40,547 nt of DNA from an uncultured Spirochaetales bacterium. Its GTDB lineage: Bacteria; Spirochaetota; Spirochaetia; Sphaerochaetales; Sphaerochaetaceae. The notes below the pieces were generated by a model. The model was given only the letters and a program-made list of their open reading frames with translations. It did not search any database and was not told where the DNA came from. The stretch is from the NCBI GenBank assembly GCA_944390865.1, contig CALXRC010000019.1, positions 1-40,547 of the forward strand, in the 5' to 3' direction. Below are positions 16,736 to 25,416 of this stretch, one piece after another; positions within the stretch are counted from its first letter, which is position 1, and each line of letters starts with the position of its first letter. The position numbers and the translations under genes were made by a program.

Positions 16736-17786
16736 TTTCGGCAAAATGCTTACAGTCACGACCTTCGGAGAATCCCATGGCCCTGCCCTGGGCTGTGTCG
16801 TTGACGGCTACCCTGCAGGCATCGTGATCGATGAGGATTTCATCCAGAGAGAGCTGGCGCGCAGGGCTCCGGGACAAAGCCGTTTCTCCACTCAGCGCAG
16901 GGAAGAAGACAGAGTCGAGATTCTGAGCGGAGTGTTTGAAGGGAAGTCTACCGGCTGTCCCATTGCAATGCTGATCCGCAACACAGACCAGCACAGCAGA
17001 GACTACAGCAGGATAAAGGATGTATTCCGCCCTTCTCATGCCGATTACACATACTGGATGAAATACGGAAACGCAGATTACCGCGGCGGCGGAAGGAGTT
17101 CGGGGCGCGAGACGAGCATGAGAGTCGCTTCAGGGGCTCTGGCAAAGCTCTATCTGGCCCGTCACGGCATCACAGTCACGGCCGGAGTCAGGGCAATCGG
17201 CTCAGTCAGGGACACCAGCGATGCCTTCACTCCTCCGTTTGACAACAGCATAAGCGCCGTCAACAGCACGCTTGTCCCCCTCTTTGAGAAAGAAATCGAT
17301 GAGGCCAGACTTGCCTCAGACAGCGTCGGAGGTGTTATCGAATGCAGGGCCGAAGGGCTGCCTGCCGGCCTTGGAGAGCCCGTTTTTGAGAAGTTCAGCT
17401 CTGCCCTGGCTGCAGCTGTCATGTCAATCGGCGCCTGCAAGGGCTTTGAGATCGGAGACGGCTTTGCCCTCGCCTCTATGAGAGGTTCAGAGGCAAATGA
17501 TGAGATGACAGTCAGAGACGGCAGACCGGCTTTCCTGACCAACCACAGCGGAGGCGTGCTTGGGGGAATCACAAACGGAAACACAGTGATCTTCACTGCG
17601 GCTTTCAAGCCTACTCCGTCCATCGCAAAAAGCCAGAGGACAGTGACAAAGGACCTTGAAGAGACAAGACTTGAGATCACAGGCCGCCATGATCCGTGCA
17701 TTGTGCCGCGTGCTGTCGTCGTCGTAGAGGCAATGACCGCGCTTGTCTGTGCTGATTTTCTGCTGAGAGCCAGGGCATATGAGTGA
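16722..17786 (+). CDS. aroC: Chorismate synthase
   Basis: This is a 354-residue FMN-dependent enzyme that converts EPSP to chorismate. All three family signatures are present: GESHGPALGCVVDGYPAG near the N-terminus, the RPSHADYTYWMKYG segment with RGGGRSSGRETSMRVASGA, and the C-terminal RHDPCIVPRAVVVVEAM. Length is standard. It starts inside the end of aroK and ends inside the start of the XPB gene (8-base overlap), so the three are one translationally coupled unit. Confidence 0.97.
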   Translation: MSGNSFGKMLTVTTFGESHGPALGCVVDGYPAGIVIDEDFIQRELARRAPGQSRFSTQRREEDRVEILSGVFEGKSTGCPIAMLIRNTDQHSRDYSRIKDVFRPSHADYTYWMKYGNADYRGGGRSSGRETSMRVASGALAKLYLARHGITVTAGVRAIGSVRDTSDAFTPPFDNSISAVNSTLVPLFEKEIDEARLASDSVGGVIECRAEGLPAGLGEPVFEKFSSALAAAVMSIGACKGFEIGDGFALASMRGSEANDEMTVRDGRPAFLTNHSGGVLGGITNGNTVIFTAAFKPTPSIAKSQRTVTKDLEETRLEITGRHDPCIVPRAVVVVEAMTALVCADFLLRARAYE

Positions 17787-19431
17787 CAGACCGCTTATCG
17801 TACAGTCCGACAGGACAATGCTTCTTGATATGCACAGCAGTTCCTGTGCACAGTGCAGGGAGGAAATCACAGCCTTCAGCGAGCTTGTGAAGAGTCCGGA
17901 GCACCTTCACACTTACCGGCTCAGCGCCCTCAGCATATGGAATGCCTGCTCGCAGTCCTTTACTGCACAGATGATTCTCTCTGTTCTGGAAAAGTATTCG
18001 CGCTTTCCCGTCCCGGAGCCTGTGTCATACTTCATCAGCGACACCTGCTCGCGCTACGGCATCGTCACATTCACGCCCTGTGATGACAGACATTTTTACC
18101 TTAACGTCTCAAATGACATTTACAGAAAGCAGATTCTTTCCCTCACGCCAGTGAGGAAGCTTGTCCTTGACATGGACGAAGATGAGCTGCGCTTTGAATC
18201 AAAAGACAGAGGCACGCTGAAAGTCATCCTCATTGACAATGGCTTTCCTGTAGAGGACCTGATCCCTCTCAAAAAGGGAGAACCTGTCGACATTTCATTG
18301 AGGACAGAGACGCTTTCAGGAAAGCCCTTTTCACTGAGGGGCTACCAGGAGGAAAGCTTCAGCTCTTTCTACGCCTCCGGACGCCCGGGCGGAGGATACG
18401 GCGTGATTGTCCTGCCCTGCGGAAGCGGAAAGACTGTCGTGGGCATGAGGGCGATGGCAGAGCTCAGGACAAGCACGCTGATACTTGCCCCTAATGTCGC
18501 AGCTGTCCATCAGTGGATGAGAGAGCTTGAGGACAAGACGACTCTGACTTCAGCTGACATCGGAGAATTTTCCGGAGAGAAAAAGGACATCCGAAAAGTC
18601 ACTGTGTGCACATACAGCATGCTGATCTACCGGGACAGCACAGACGATGAGTTTCACAACTTCGAGAAGATACTTGCTCATGACTGGGGTCTTGTGATCT
18701 ATGATGAGGTCCACATGCTGCCGGCTCCAGTCTTCCGCCTTTCGGCAAGCCTGCAGGCAGTCTTCAGGCTGGGGCTTACCGCGACGCTCATCCGCGAAGA
18801 CGGAAGGGAAAAGGAAGTCTTTTCTCTTGTCGGACCGAAGCGCTATGACGTGCCCTGGTCTGAACTTGAGCGCCAGGGCTTCATTGCAAGCGCGCACTGC
18901 CATGAAATCCGGGTGAGCCTGGATCCTGATGACGAGCTTGAGTACGCCCTTGCCCCTCTTGCGAAGAAGAATGCCATAGCCGCCAGAAACAAGAGGAAGC
19001 TTGATGTCGTCCAGAGCCTTCTTGAAAAGCATCAGGGCCAGCAGATACTGATCATAGGACAGTATCTGGATCAGCTGAAGGACATACAGAAAAGATTCTC
19101 ATTTCCCCTGATCACGGGTTCTATGGCCAATGCAAAGCGCGATGAGCTGTATCAGGCCTTCAGGGATGGCAAGATCAGCGTGCTTATAGTCTCAAAGGTC
19201 GCAAACTTCGCCATTGACCTTCCGGATGCCAGCGTGGCGATCCAGGTCTCAGGAACGTTCGGAAGCAGACAGGAGGAGGCCCAGAGGCTTGGCAGGATAC
19301 TGCGTCCCAAACAGATTGACAGCAATTTCTACACCATCGTGTCTAAACACACAAGAGAGGAAGACTTCTCCCTCAACAGGCAGAAGTTCCTGGTCGAACA
19401 GGGCTATTCATATGAGGTGATGGATTTATGA
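17779..19431 (+). CDS. XPB/ERCC3-type SF2 DNA repair helicase
   Basis: This is a 550-residue bacterial XPB. It starts with the bacterial XPB N-terminal domain (PLIVQSDRTMLLD, HLHTYRLSALSIWNA, SRYG, about residues 5-95). The SF2 core follows with LPCGSGKT (212-219), DEVH (309-312), the TAT motif (334-336) directly followed by the RED motif (339-341) typical of XPB, and QRLGRILRPK (502-511) as motif VI. Bacterial XPB unwinds DNA 3' to 5' and is thought to act in repair; its in vivo role in bacteria is not settled. The gene is embedded in a shikimate operon and overlaps the next gene by 4 bases (ATGA). Confidence 0.93.
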   Translation: MSDRPLIVQSDRTMLLDMHSSSCAQCREEITAFSELVKSPEHLHTYRLSALSIWNACSQSFTAQMILSVLEKYSRFPVPEPVSYFISDTCSRYGIVTFTPCDDRHFYLNVSNDIYRKQILSLTPVRKLVLDMDEDELRFESKDRGTLKVILIDNGFPVEDLIPLKKGEPVDISLRTETLSGKPFSLRGYQEESFSSFYASGRPGGGYGVIVLPCGSGKTVVGMRAMAELRTSTLILAPNVAAVHQWMRELEDKTTLTSADIGEFSGEKKDIRKVTVCTYSMLIYRDSTDDEFHNFEKILAHDWGLVIYDEVHMLPAPVFRLSASLQAVFRLGLTATLIREDGREKEVFSLVGPKRYDVPWSELERQGFIASAHCHEIRVSLDPDDELEYALAPLAKKNAIAARNKRKLDVVQSLLEKHQGQQILIIGQYLDQLKDIQKRFSFPLITGSMANAKRDELYQAFRDGKISVLIVSKVANFAIDLPDASVAIQVSGTFGSRQEEAQRLGRILRPKQIDSNFYTIVSKHTREEDFSLNRQKFLVEQGYSYEVMDL

Positions 19432-21230
19432 CAAGACTGGAAGATCATCTGATGAGACTGAGAGAAGATGATTTTCTCTCTCTTGCCTCTCTTTATCTCG
19501 GGCCTGTCAGCATGCCTTACAACAGACATAATCTCATCAGCAGGCTCACAGGCTTTTTCTCTGACGAGTCTGTCAGGGCCAACCTCATTGCCTCAGTCAA
19601 GCCGGAGGAAGCAGGAATACTCAGCCTGGTCAGGGTCTTCGCCCCTGTACGGCCGGAAAAGCTGCTGAAACTTTTTGACCAGTCAGTCAGGCAGGAAAAG
19701 CTGCACAGCCTGTCATCGCTGACAAAACGCACTCTGCTGCTGACTGACGAGAACGGAGCCATTGATCTCAATTCAGGACTTGACTACTCCTCTGTCCTGA
19801 GCCAGGAAGTCTTTGCCCCGATACTGAAGAAGGAAGAAAGGGAAATCTGCCTCAGGGACAGCCTCAAGGCAGTTGTCTCACTCATTCTCACTGAAAGGAC
19901 CGGGGCCAACATGAAGGCAGTCAGGCGCCTTGCAAAGGCCAGGGCAGGCTGTTTTCCCAGACTGGAAAAGGAGGAGACTGAGCGGCTGCTCACCCTCTTC
20001 ATATCAGCTGCGCTTGACTGGAAGCTCATCAGGGCGGAAAGAGACCATTTCATCGCGGACAGAGAAAAGACGGAACGCTTTCTTTCCCTCCCGCTTGCCC
20101 AAATCAGGTCAGCGCTCACCCGCTATCTCACGTCTTCAGACCTGGCCCGGACCTTCTCTGCCTTTGCCTCCAGCTTCACAAAGGAAGGACTTGCCTCAGT
20201 CTTCAGCGCGCTTTACTGCGACAGCAGCGACATGCAGAAATTCAGCAGGCTCATTGATGAATACTATTTCCTGTATGAAGGCAGTCAGAGAGAGACAGAC
20301 AGCGAAGAAGAAGTCATCGTGACAAATGACCTGCTGATCCGCACACATTCCCTGAAGAGGGATTCAAGGCTTTTCCTGTTCACCTGCCCTGTCATGATCG
20401 ACAATATGATGACACTCAGCCTGACAGCCGAATCTGTGTGCGCAGGCTTTGACCTGGGGCTTTCTGTCCAGGACATCATCTGTGAGCTCTGGCCTGACGG
20501 AAAGGCAGACAGGACTGTTGAATCACGGCTCAGGCAGTGGAAGGAGAAGTATGATGAGTTTTCCTTCACAGACTCTGTCTGCCTTGAGACAAACATCCGC
20601 AATGCGCGCATCATCGACCAGCTGCCGCTTCTCCAGATCCACATCATAAAAAAGCTTTCAGATACAGTCTATCTGATGAGGAAGGACAGCGAGGACCAGT
20701 GGAGGCGAATACTGGTTTACAGCGGTTTTGACACACTGTCAGCCACGCAGTCATTCTGCAGGGCTGAAGAAAGCAAAGAAACACAGGACGTGCCGGATGA
20801 AAGCGCAGAGGATCCGCTTCTTCCAGACTGTCTTCCTCCTGTCAGAAAGCCCTGCCCATCAGACTACAAGTCAGTCCTGGCAGCAGAGATTGAAGAGCGC
20901 TGCGGCAAAGATGACAGGGCAGACTACCTTGAGCTGCTTGAGAGCGGCATACTTGTAAGCCCTTCTCAGATCTGCGATCACACGGCATTCAGGACAGGAC
21001 GCAGCGCATCAGGCTTCAGCTTCCAGCAGAAAATGCTGATCATACTCGAATCCAGAAAGCATCCGGACTGGCTGTATGAAATAAAAATGCCTGACACATC
21101 AGGCATCTATCATATTGAGAAAGTTGAGGCAAAGGGAAAGGACTGCCTTGTCACGCTTCGCGGCAGCGGCGCGCAGAGCTTCACAGTCAGCGCAGATAAG
21201 ATCTTCTTTATCAGAGAGATCCTGTACTGA
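19428..21230 (+). CDS. XPB partner protein with Helicase_C_3-type domain
   Basis: This is a 600-residue protein without any helicase motif. Residues about 295-400 (EEVIVTNDLLIRTHSL, then LSLTAESVCAGFDLGLSVQDIICEL and ESRLRQWKEKYDEF) match the Helicase_C_3/XPB N-terminal domain plan, the same module that begins the XPB protein just upstream. The first 250 residues are helical repeats reminiscent of winged-helix bundles. The 4-base ATGA overlap makes co-translation with XPB very likely, so it probably acts as the helicase's partner. Its last 20 bases overlap the convergent aroDE gene. Confidence is high for the gene and moderate for the domain. Confidence 0.82.
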   Translation: MTRLEDHLMRLREDDFLSLASLYLGPVSMPYNRHNLISRLTGFFSDESVRANLIASVKPEEAGILSLVRVFAPVRPEKLLKLFDQSVRQEKLHSLSSLTKRTLLLTDENGAIDLNSGLDYSSVLSQEVFAPILKKEEREICLRDSLKAVVSLILTERTGANMKAVRRLAKARAGCFPRLEKEETERLLTLFISAALDWKLIRAERDHFIADREKTERFLSLPLAQIRSALTRYLTSSDLARTFSAFASSFTKEGLASVFSALYCDSSDMQKFSRLIDEYYFLYEGSQRETDSEEEVIVTNDLLIRTHSLKRDSRLFLFTCPVMIDNMMTLSLTAESVCAGFDLGLSVQDIICELWPDGKADRTVESRLRQWKEKYDEFSFTDSVCLETNIRNARIIDQLPLLQIHIIKKLSDTVYLMRKDSEDQWRRILVYSGFDTLSATQSFCRAEESKETQDVPDESAEDPLLPDCLPPVRKPCPSDYKSVLAAEIEERCGKDDRADYLELLESGILVSPSQICDHTAFRTGRSASGFSFQQKMLIILESRKHPDWLYEIKMPDTSGIYHIEKVEAKGKDCLVTLRGSGAQSFTVSADKIFFIREILY

Positions 21231-22662
21231 GATCGGGCTGCACGGACCTGGGATAATGGTAGCCGGTGAAGGCCTCGAACTGGAGCTTGCCCTGAGCGAT
21301 CAGCATCTCAATTCCGTAATGAACAGTGCAGCCGGCGGCCTTCGCATCCGCAAGGAACTTTGTCTCCTTGGGCTTGGTTATGATGTCATAGCAGATTTCC
21401 CTGCCTGTGAGCCTGAAGCCCTCCACAGGGTTTTCCCAGCTGTCATAGCCGACTGTCGTGGTCTGGACAATAAGGTCGACCTGTCCTTCATAGTCATGGT
21501 AGTTCTCGAGCTTGTCAAACTGGCAGATGTTGATCTGGGCGATCTTCTCTGCCCTGGAAAGCGTCCTGTTGAGGATGGTGACTCTGACATTACGGTTTCT
21601 CAGCGCCCAGACAATGGCATTCGAAGCGCCTCCGGCTCCAAGGACAAGGGCAGACTTGATCCTGCCCTCCTCTATGTCTTTCTCAATCGGAGCAAGGAAG
21701 CCGTAATAATCCGTGTTGATGCCCTTCCACAGCCCCGGCATCCTGACCACAGTGTTGCAGGCACCGATCTGCTTCACCTCTCTGGTGATGTTTCCAAGAT
21801 AGGACAGCACCTCAAGCTTGTACGGAACGGTGACGCTGAAGCCCCTTATCTTAAGATTCTCTGCCAGGGCGAAGAATGCACGCACAGAGTCCACGAGGAA
21901 GGGGACGTAAATGGCATTGTACTTGATGCCGGCAAAGCCCGGATTGTGAATACAGGGAGAGAGGGAGGACATGACATTGTTTCCGATGATAGCGTAGATT
22001 GCCGTCTTGTCATCAACCCTGTCTGCCCTGTAAAGCTGTTTGAGAGTCCTGCTTGAAAGCTGGCCAGGAGCTGTCTGATTGTCAGAACAGAAGGTCAGCA
22101 TGGAGCCCATGCGCTTGTAAAGAATGCGTGTAGGAACGCCGTAAGGCCCCATTCCTATGATGATCTTCTCTGTTCCCTCAAGCTCCTTCTGGGCGTTGAA
22201 CAGCGTCATCACATCAGCAATTCCTCTTGGAGTGACAGCCACCTTGGCAACATCAGCACGCTTGCGCAGCTGCTGGATTCTGGAAAAGATGTCATCAGGA
22301 ACGCAGCTGAAGTCATGAAGGGAGCGGATGATCTTGATTCCCCTCGCCTCAGCCTTCTCATCCAGTTCCCCTCTTTTGAGGTCCTCTTCAATGTCAATGT
22401 ATTTGAAGTCTCCGTCCATTGCGGCAAGCAGCTGGGCTCTGCGCTGCTTCTCGCTGAGAGCGCATTTTCCGCCATCCTGGACTCTTCTGTTGGTCACAAT
22501 ACAGGGCAGGTCGACAAGGGAAGGGAAAGTACTTGCTTTCTCGCACTCTTTCTTTGTAAGAAAATCAAGACGGAGCTCCACCATATCTATGTACTCACGT
22601 TCTTTTTTCACACGCTCAACTGCTTGCTGAATCGTCGGCTCAGACAATGTAAGACAAATCAA
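21211..22662 (-). CDS. aroDE: Bifunctional 3-dehydroquinate dehydratase/shikimate dehydrogenase
   Basis: This 483-residue fusion carries out two consecutive shikimate-pathway steps. The N-terminal half (1-215) is a type I dehydroquinase with the catalytic His116 (RSLHDF) and Schiff-base Lys140 (DVAKVAVTP). The C-terminal half (about 220-475) is shikimate dehydrogenase with SLSPCIHN, Lys282 (TVPYK), Asp318 (GINTD), the Rossmann GAGGAS and Gln457. Every key residue is intact. Translation starts at TTG 22662 with AAGGAG at the right distance. It faces the aroK-aroC operon, so four pathway activities lie within 6.5 kb in two units. A good promoter with an embedded palindrome precedes it. Confidence 0.96.
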   Translation of the reverse strand: MICLTLSEPTIQQAVERVKKEREYIDMVELRLDFLTKKECEKASTFPSLVDLPCIVTNRRVQDGGKCALSEKQRRAQLLAAMDGDFKYIDIEEDLKRGELDEKAEARGIKIIRSLHDFSCVPDDIFSRIQQLRKRADVAKVAVTPRGIADVMTLFNAQKELEGTEKIIIGMGPYGVPTRILYKRMGSMLTFCSDNQTAPGQLSSRTLKQLYRADRVDDKTAIYAIIGNNVMSSLSPCIHNPGFAGIKYNAIYVPFLVDSVRAFFALAENLKIRGFSVTVPYKLEVLSYLGNITREVKQIGACNTVVRMPGLWKGINTDYYGFLAPIEKDIEEGRIKSALVLGAGGASNAIVWALRNRNVRVTILNRTLSRAEKIAQINICQFDKLENYHDYEGQVDLIVQTTTVGYDSWENPVEGFRLTGREICYDIITKPKETKFLADAKAAGCTVHYGIEMLIAQGKLQFEAFTGYHYPRSVQPDLSTGSL

Positions 22663-22688
22663 TCCCCGTATCTCCTTATCAACCCAAT

Positions 22689-22717
22689 ACTATACCGGGA
22701 TATGCAATTAATTGCAA
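22689..22717 (-). promoter_or_regulatory. Promoter of aroDE
   Basis: On the minus strand TTGCAA (22712-22717), a 17-base spacer and TATAGT (22689-22694), about 26 bases upstream of the TTG start. Confidence 0.75.
22703..22716. promoter_or_regulatory. 14-bp perfect palindrome TGCAATTAATTGCA in the aroDE promoter
   Basis: The palindrome covers most of the -35 hexamer and the adjoining part of the spacer, a position where a bound dimeric regulator would block RNA polymerase. The related half TTGCAATTAAT occurs at the acn/DUF212 divergent promoter (32316-32326). Confidence 0.5.
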
Positions 22718-22753
22718 GTAAACTGTATATCTATTCAAAGAAACAAAAAGCAC

Positions 22754-22782
22754 TTGAGCCTAATCTTTCTAACTGTTAAGTT
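22754..22782 (+). promoter_or_regulatory. Possible promoter of the ABC-F gene, near-leaderless
   Basis: TTGAGC (22754-22759), a 17-base spacer and TAAGTT (22777-22782), with the ATG at 22793 only 10 bases further and no Shine-Dalgarno sequence. Confidence 0.45.
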
Positions 22783-22792
22783 AAGACACGCT

Positions 22793-24724
22793 ATGGTTAC
22801 TTTCCAGGTTAAAGACTTGAATCTCGCTTTCGCTGACCGCGATATTCTGAAGGATGTCTCATTCACGCTTGACGGCAGGAGCCGCTGTGCCCTCACAGGA
22901 GCAAACGGATGCGGAAAATCGACGCTGCTCAAGGTGATAACAGGCCAGATTCCCTCTGACAGCATGACGCTGTCCAGGACAAAGGGCATCTGTGTCTCCT
23001 ATCTTCCCCAGTCAGACATTGTGCTTGATGATAAGACAGTCTATGACACAGCAGAGGAAGGCTTTCAGCGCTTCAGAGTGCTGGCTGATGAGGCAGAAGA
23101 GCTGAGACAGGGACTGAATGAAAGCAACTATGAGGCAAGACTTGCCAGGATCAGCGAGATCGAAGAGCGCCTTGAGGCAGTATCATGGGACAGAAGGCGC
23201 GGCAGGATAGAGCAGATCCTGCAGGGTCTGGGCTTTGCCCGGCCGGACTTTGACCGCCCTGCCCGCGAGTTCTCCGGGGGCTACCAGATGCGCATCGCCC
23301 TGGCCCGCATCCTTGTAGAGGATCCGGACATCCTGCTGCTTGACGAGCCGACCAACTATCTTGACATAGAAGCCATCGTCTGGCTCAAGAGCTATCTGAA
23401 AAACTTTGACGGGGGCCTGATGCTCGTCTCTCACGATGTGGGCTTTCTCGATGATACGGTGAATGTGGTCTATGAACTTTTCAAGGGAAAGCTGACACGC
23501 TACAGCGGCAACTACTCAGCCTATCTGAAGCAGAGAGAGATCGAGATCAGTGAAATCATGCGCCGCCATCAGGCCCAGCAGAGCGAGATCGAGAAGACAG
23601 AAAGGTTCATCGAGCGCTTCAGGTACAAGGCGACAAAAAGCAGGCAGGTCCAGTCCCGCATCACTGCTCTGGAGAAAATGGATCTGGTGGAGATCCCTGA
23701 TCATCTGAAGAAAGTCAGCTTCTCCTTCCCCCCTGCCCCTCACAGCGGCAATGACGTGATGATAGTCGAGCACCTTGGCAAGGCATACGGCAGCCATGTC
23801 ATATTCAGTGATTTCTCGTTCATAATCAGGAAAAAGGAGCACCTTGCCATCACAGGAAGAAACGGCACAGGGAAATCGACCCTGCTGAGGCTGCTTGCAA
23901 ATCAGGACAGCAGCTTTGAGGGAATCATCAGAGACGGGGCCGGTGTCAGGAAAGGCTATTATGCTCAGGAAAGCGAGAAGACGCTTGATCCGGACAACAC
24001 TGTCCTTGGCGAGGTCGAGGGCATCGCGGACACAGCGGACATACCCCGCCTGAGAAACCTTCTCGGCTCGTTTCTCTTCCAGGGAGATGATGTGACCAAG
24101 CCTGTCAGGGTCCTCTCCGGCGGAGAGAAAAGCCGCCTTGCACTGCTGAAGATCCTTCTTCATCCGGCAAATCTCCTGCTGCTTGACGAGCCGACCAATC
24201 ACCTTGACGTCAACACAAGGGAAATGCTGCTTGAGGCGATACAGGCCTATGACGGCACTGTCGTCTTCGTAAGCCACGACACGGACTTCATCAAAAAGCT
24301 GGCAACCCGCATCCTCTATCTGTCTGAGGAAGGCCCCCAGTTCTTTGAGGGTGACTATGAATACTTTTCCTACAAGCTTGAAGAAAAGGAAAAGGCCTTT
24401 CTCTCCGTTCCAGAGAAAAAGAAGGAGAATGAAGAGAAGACTGCCCCGTCTTCAAAGCTTGATCACAGACAGCAGAAGGAAAAGAGGAATCTCATCACCA
24501 GACTGGAAAGAGAATGCGATGCGCTGATTGAGAAGATCAGCCGGCTGGAAGCTGAGGTGAAGGACATTGACATGCAGATGTCCAGAGAAGAAGTTTACAG
24601 CGACTCTGCCAGACTGTGCGCCCTTGTCAGCCAGAAAGAGGACAGGGAAAAGGAGATTTCCCTTCTGAATGACAGCTGGTTTGAGAAGTCAGAAGAGCTT
24701 GAGAAGCTGAAAACAGTGAATTAA
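22793..24724 (+). CDS. ABC-F family ATP-binding protein, Uup/EttA-like
   Basis: This is a 643-residue cytosolic protein with two ABC cassettes and no membrane domain. Cassette 1 has GANGCGKST, FSGGYQMRIALARIL and LLLDEPTNYLD. Cassette 2 has GRNGTGKST, LSGGEKSRLALLKILL and LLLDEPTNHLD. A charged linker (about residues 240-310, RRHQAQQSEIEKTERFIERF) corresponds to the P-site tRNA interaction motif, and a C-terminal coiled coil (about 565-640) resembles the Uup tail. ABC-F proteins act on ribosomes to relieve stalling or protect against antibiotics. The frame is open from 22712, but MVTFQVKDLNL at 22793 is the natural start. Confidence 0.92.
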   Translation: MVTFQVKDLNLAFADRDILKDVSFTLDGRSRCALTGANGCGKSTLLKVITGQIPSDSMTLSRTKGICVSYLPQSDIVLDDKTVYDTAEEGFQRFRVLADEAEELRQGLNESNYEARLARISEIEERLEAVSWDRRRGRIEQILQGLGFARPDFDRPAREFSGGYQMRIALARILVEDPDILLLDEPTNYLDIEAIVWLKSYLKNFDGGLMLVSHDVGFLDDTVNVVYELFKGKLTRYSGNYSAYLKQREIEISEIMRRHQAQQSEIEKTERFIERFRYKATKSRQVQSRITALEKMDLVEIPDHLKKVSFSFPPAPHSGNDVMIVEHLGKAYGSHVIFSDFSFIIRKKEHLAITGRNGTGKSTLLRLLANQDSSFEGIIRDGAGVRKGYYAQESEKTLDPDNTVLGEVEGIADTADIPRLRNLLGSFLFQGDDVTKPVRVLSGGEKSRLALLKILLHPANLLLLDEPTNHLDVNTREMLLEAIQAYDGTVVFVSHDTDFIKKLATRILYLSEEGPQFFEGDYEYFSYKLEEKEKAFLSVPEKKKENEEKTAPSSKLDHRQQKEKRNLITRLERECDALIEKISRLEAEVKDIDMQMSREEVYSDSARLCALVSQKEDREKEISLLNDSWFEKSEELEKLKTVN

Positions 24725-24792
24725 GGCTGCAGCGCTTTGTCTTCACGAGGCGGCTGCAGGAAGTCAGGAGAATTAAGGAGGCTGAAATTCAG

Positions 24793-25416
24793 ATGAAGGA
24801 AAGGCCCGTCATAAGCGAGGCGCTGAAGCAGGAAGTCAGGAAATACCTCAGTCCGGTGAACCTTGCAAGCCAGTCGGCAAACAGGATCGAGACGCTGCGC
24901 TCCTGCAGTGCAGAGGTGCACAGCTTTGCACAGAACATCGATGAAGAGTACAGGGGGCTGAAAGACAGCGGGGAGATCGTCCGCCACATTGCCTCAGCCA
25001 AGCTTGACTCATTCATGAACAGCCCGGACTTCGACAGCTCTGTGCTGTCTCTGGCTCTGGACACAATGGTTTCCTTCAGGGGAAAGATGCTTGGCAAGGC
25101 CTCTGATGAGAAGAGCGCGAGGGCCATGCTCCTCTCTTTCAGCGCTGAGAGACAGGACGTGGTGACAGGCTATGCCCTCTTTGTTCCGGGACACGGCATC
25201 CTTACAGGCAGCGAGCATTCTTCTGTCTTTTTCAATCCGCTTTCTCCTGACGACGTCTCTGACTATCTGGCGCTTGGGGAATGGATTGGAGTCGCAGGCA
25301 GCTACAGAATCCAGAAAAACGGATGGAAGCTCATTGACCGCATAGAAGGCAGCTGGCTCAATGTAGTGGGACTGCCGCTTGAAAAGCTTGTCAGCCTGCT
25401 CTCCTCTCTTCACTGA
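24793..25416 (+). CDS. Maf-like nucleoside triphosphate pyrophosphatase, divergent
   Basis: This 207-residue protein matches the Maf/HAM1-like family that hydrolyses non-canonical or pyrimidine NTPs. NLASQSANRIETL (about 23-35) corresponds to ILASxSPRRxELL, QNIDEE to the following DE motif, LDTMVSFRGKMLGKASDEKSARAML to the DTVV/LGKP block, and FFNPLSPDDVSDYLALGEW, GVAGSYRIQ and IEGSWLNVVGLPL to the C-terminal half. Odd points are a 22-residue N-terminal extension, Ala-Asn in place of the Pro-Arg of SPRR, and loss of the Pro after LGK. It may therefore have altered substrate preference. GGAGG lies 11 bases before ATG 24793. It overlaps the convergent arsR-type gene by 7 bases. Confidence 0.85.
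   Translation: MKERPVISEALKQEVRKYLSPVNLASQSANRIETLRSCSAEVHSFAQNIDEEYRGLKDSGEIVRHIASAKLDSFMNSPDFDSSVLSLALDTMVSFRGKMLGKASDEKSARAMLLSFSAERQDVVTGYALFVPGHGILTGSEHSSVFFNPLSPDDVSDYLALGEWIGVAGSYRIQKNGWKLIDRIEGSWLNVVGLPLEKLVSLLSSLH

Noticed and set aside
24727..24760. CTGCAGC/GCTGCAG pair after the ABC-F gene as terminator
   Set aside because: The loop is 19 bases, no T-run follows, and CTGCAG is itself palindromic, so the pair reads equally well as a direct repeat.
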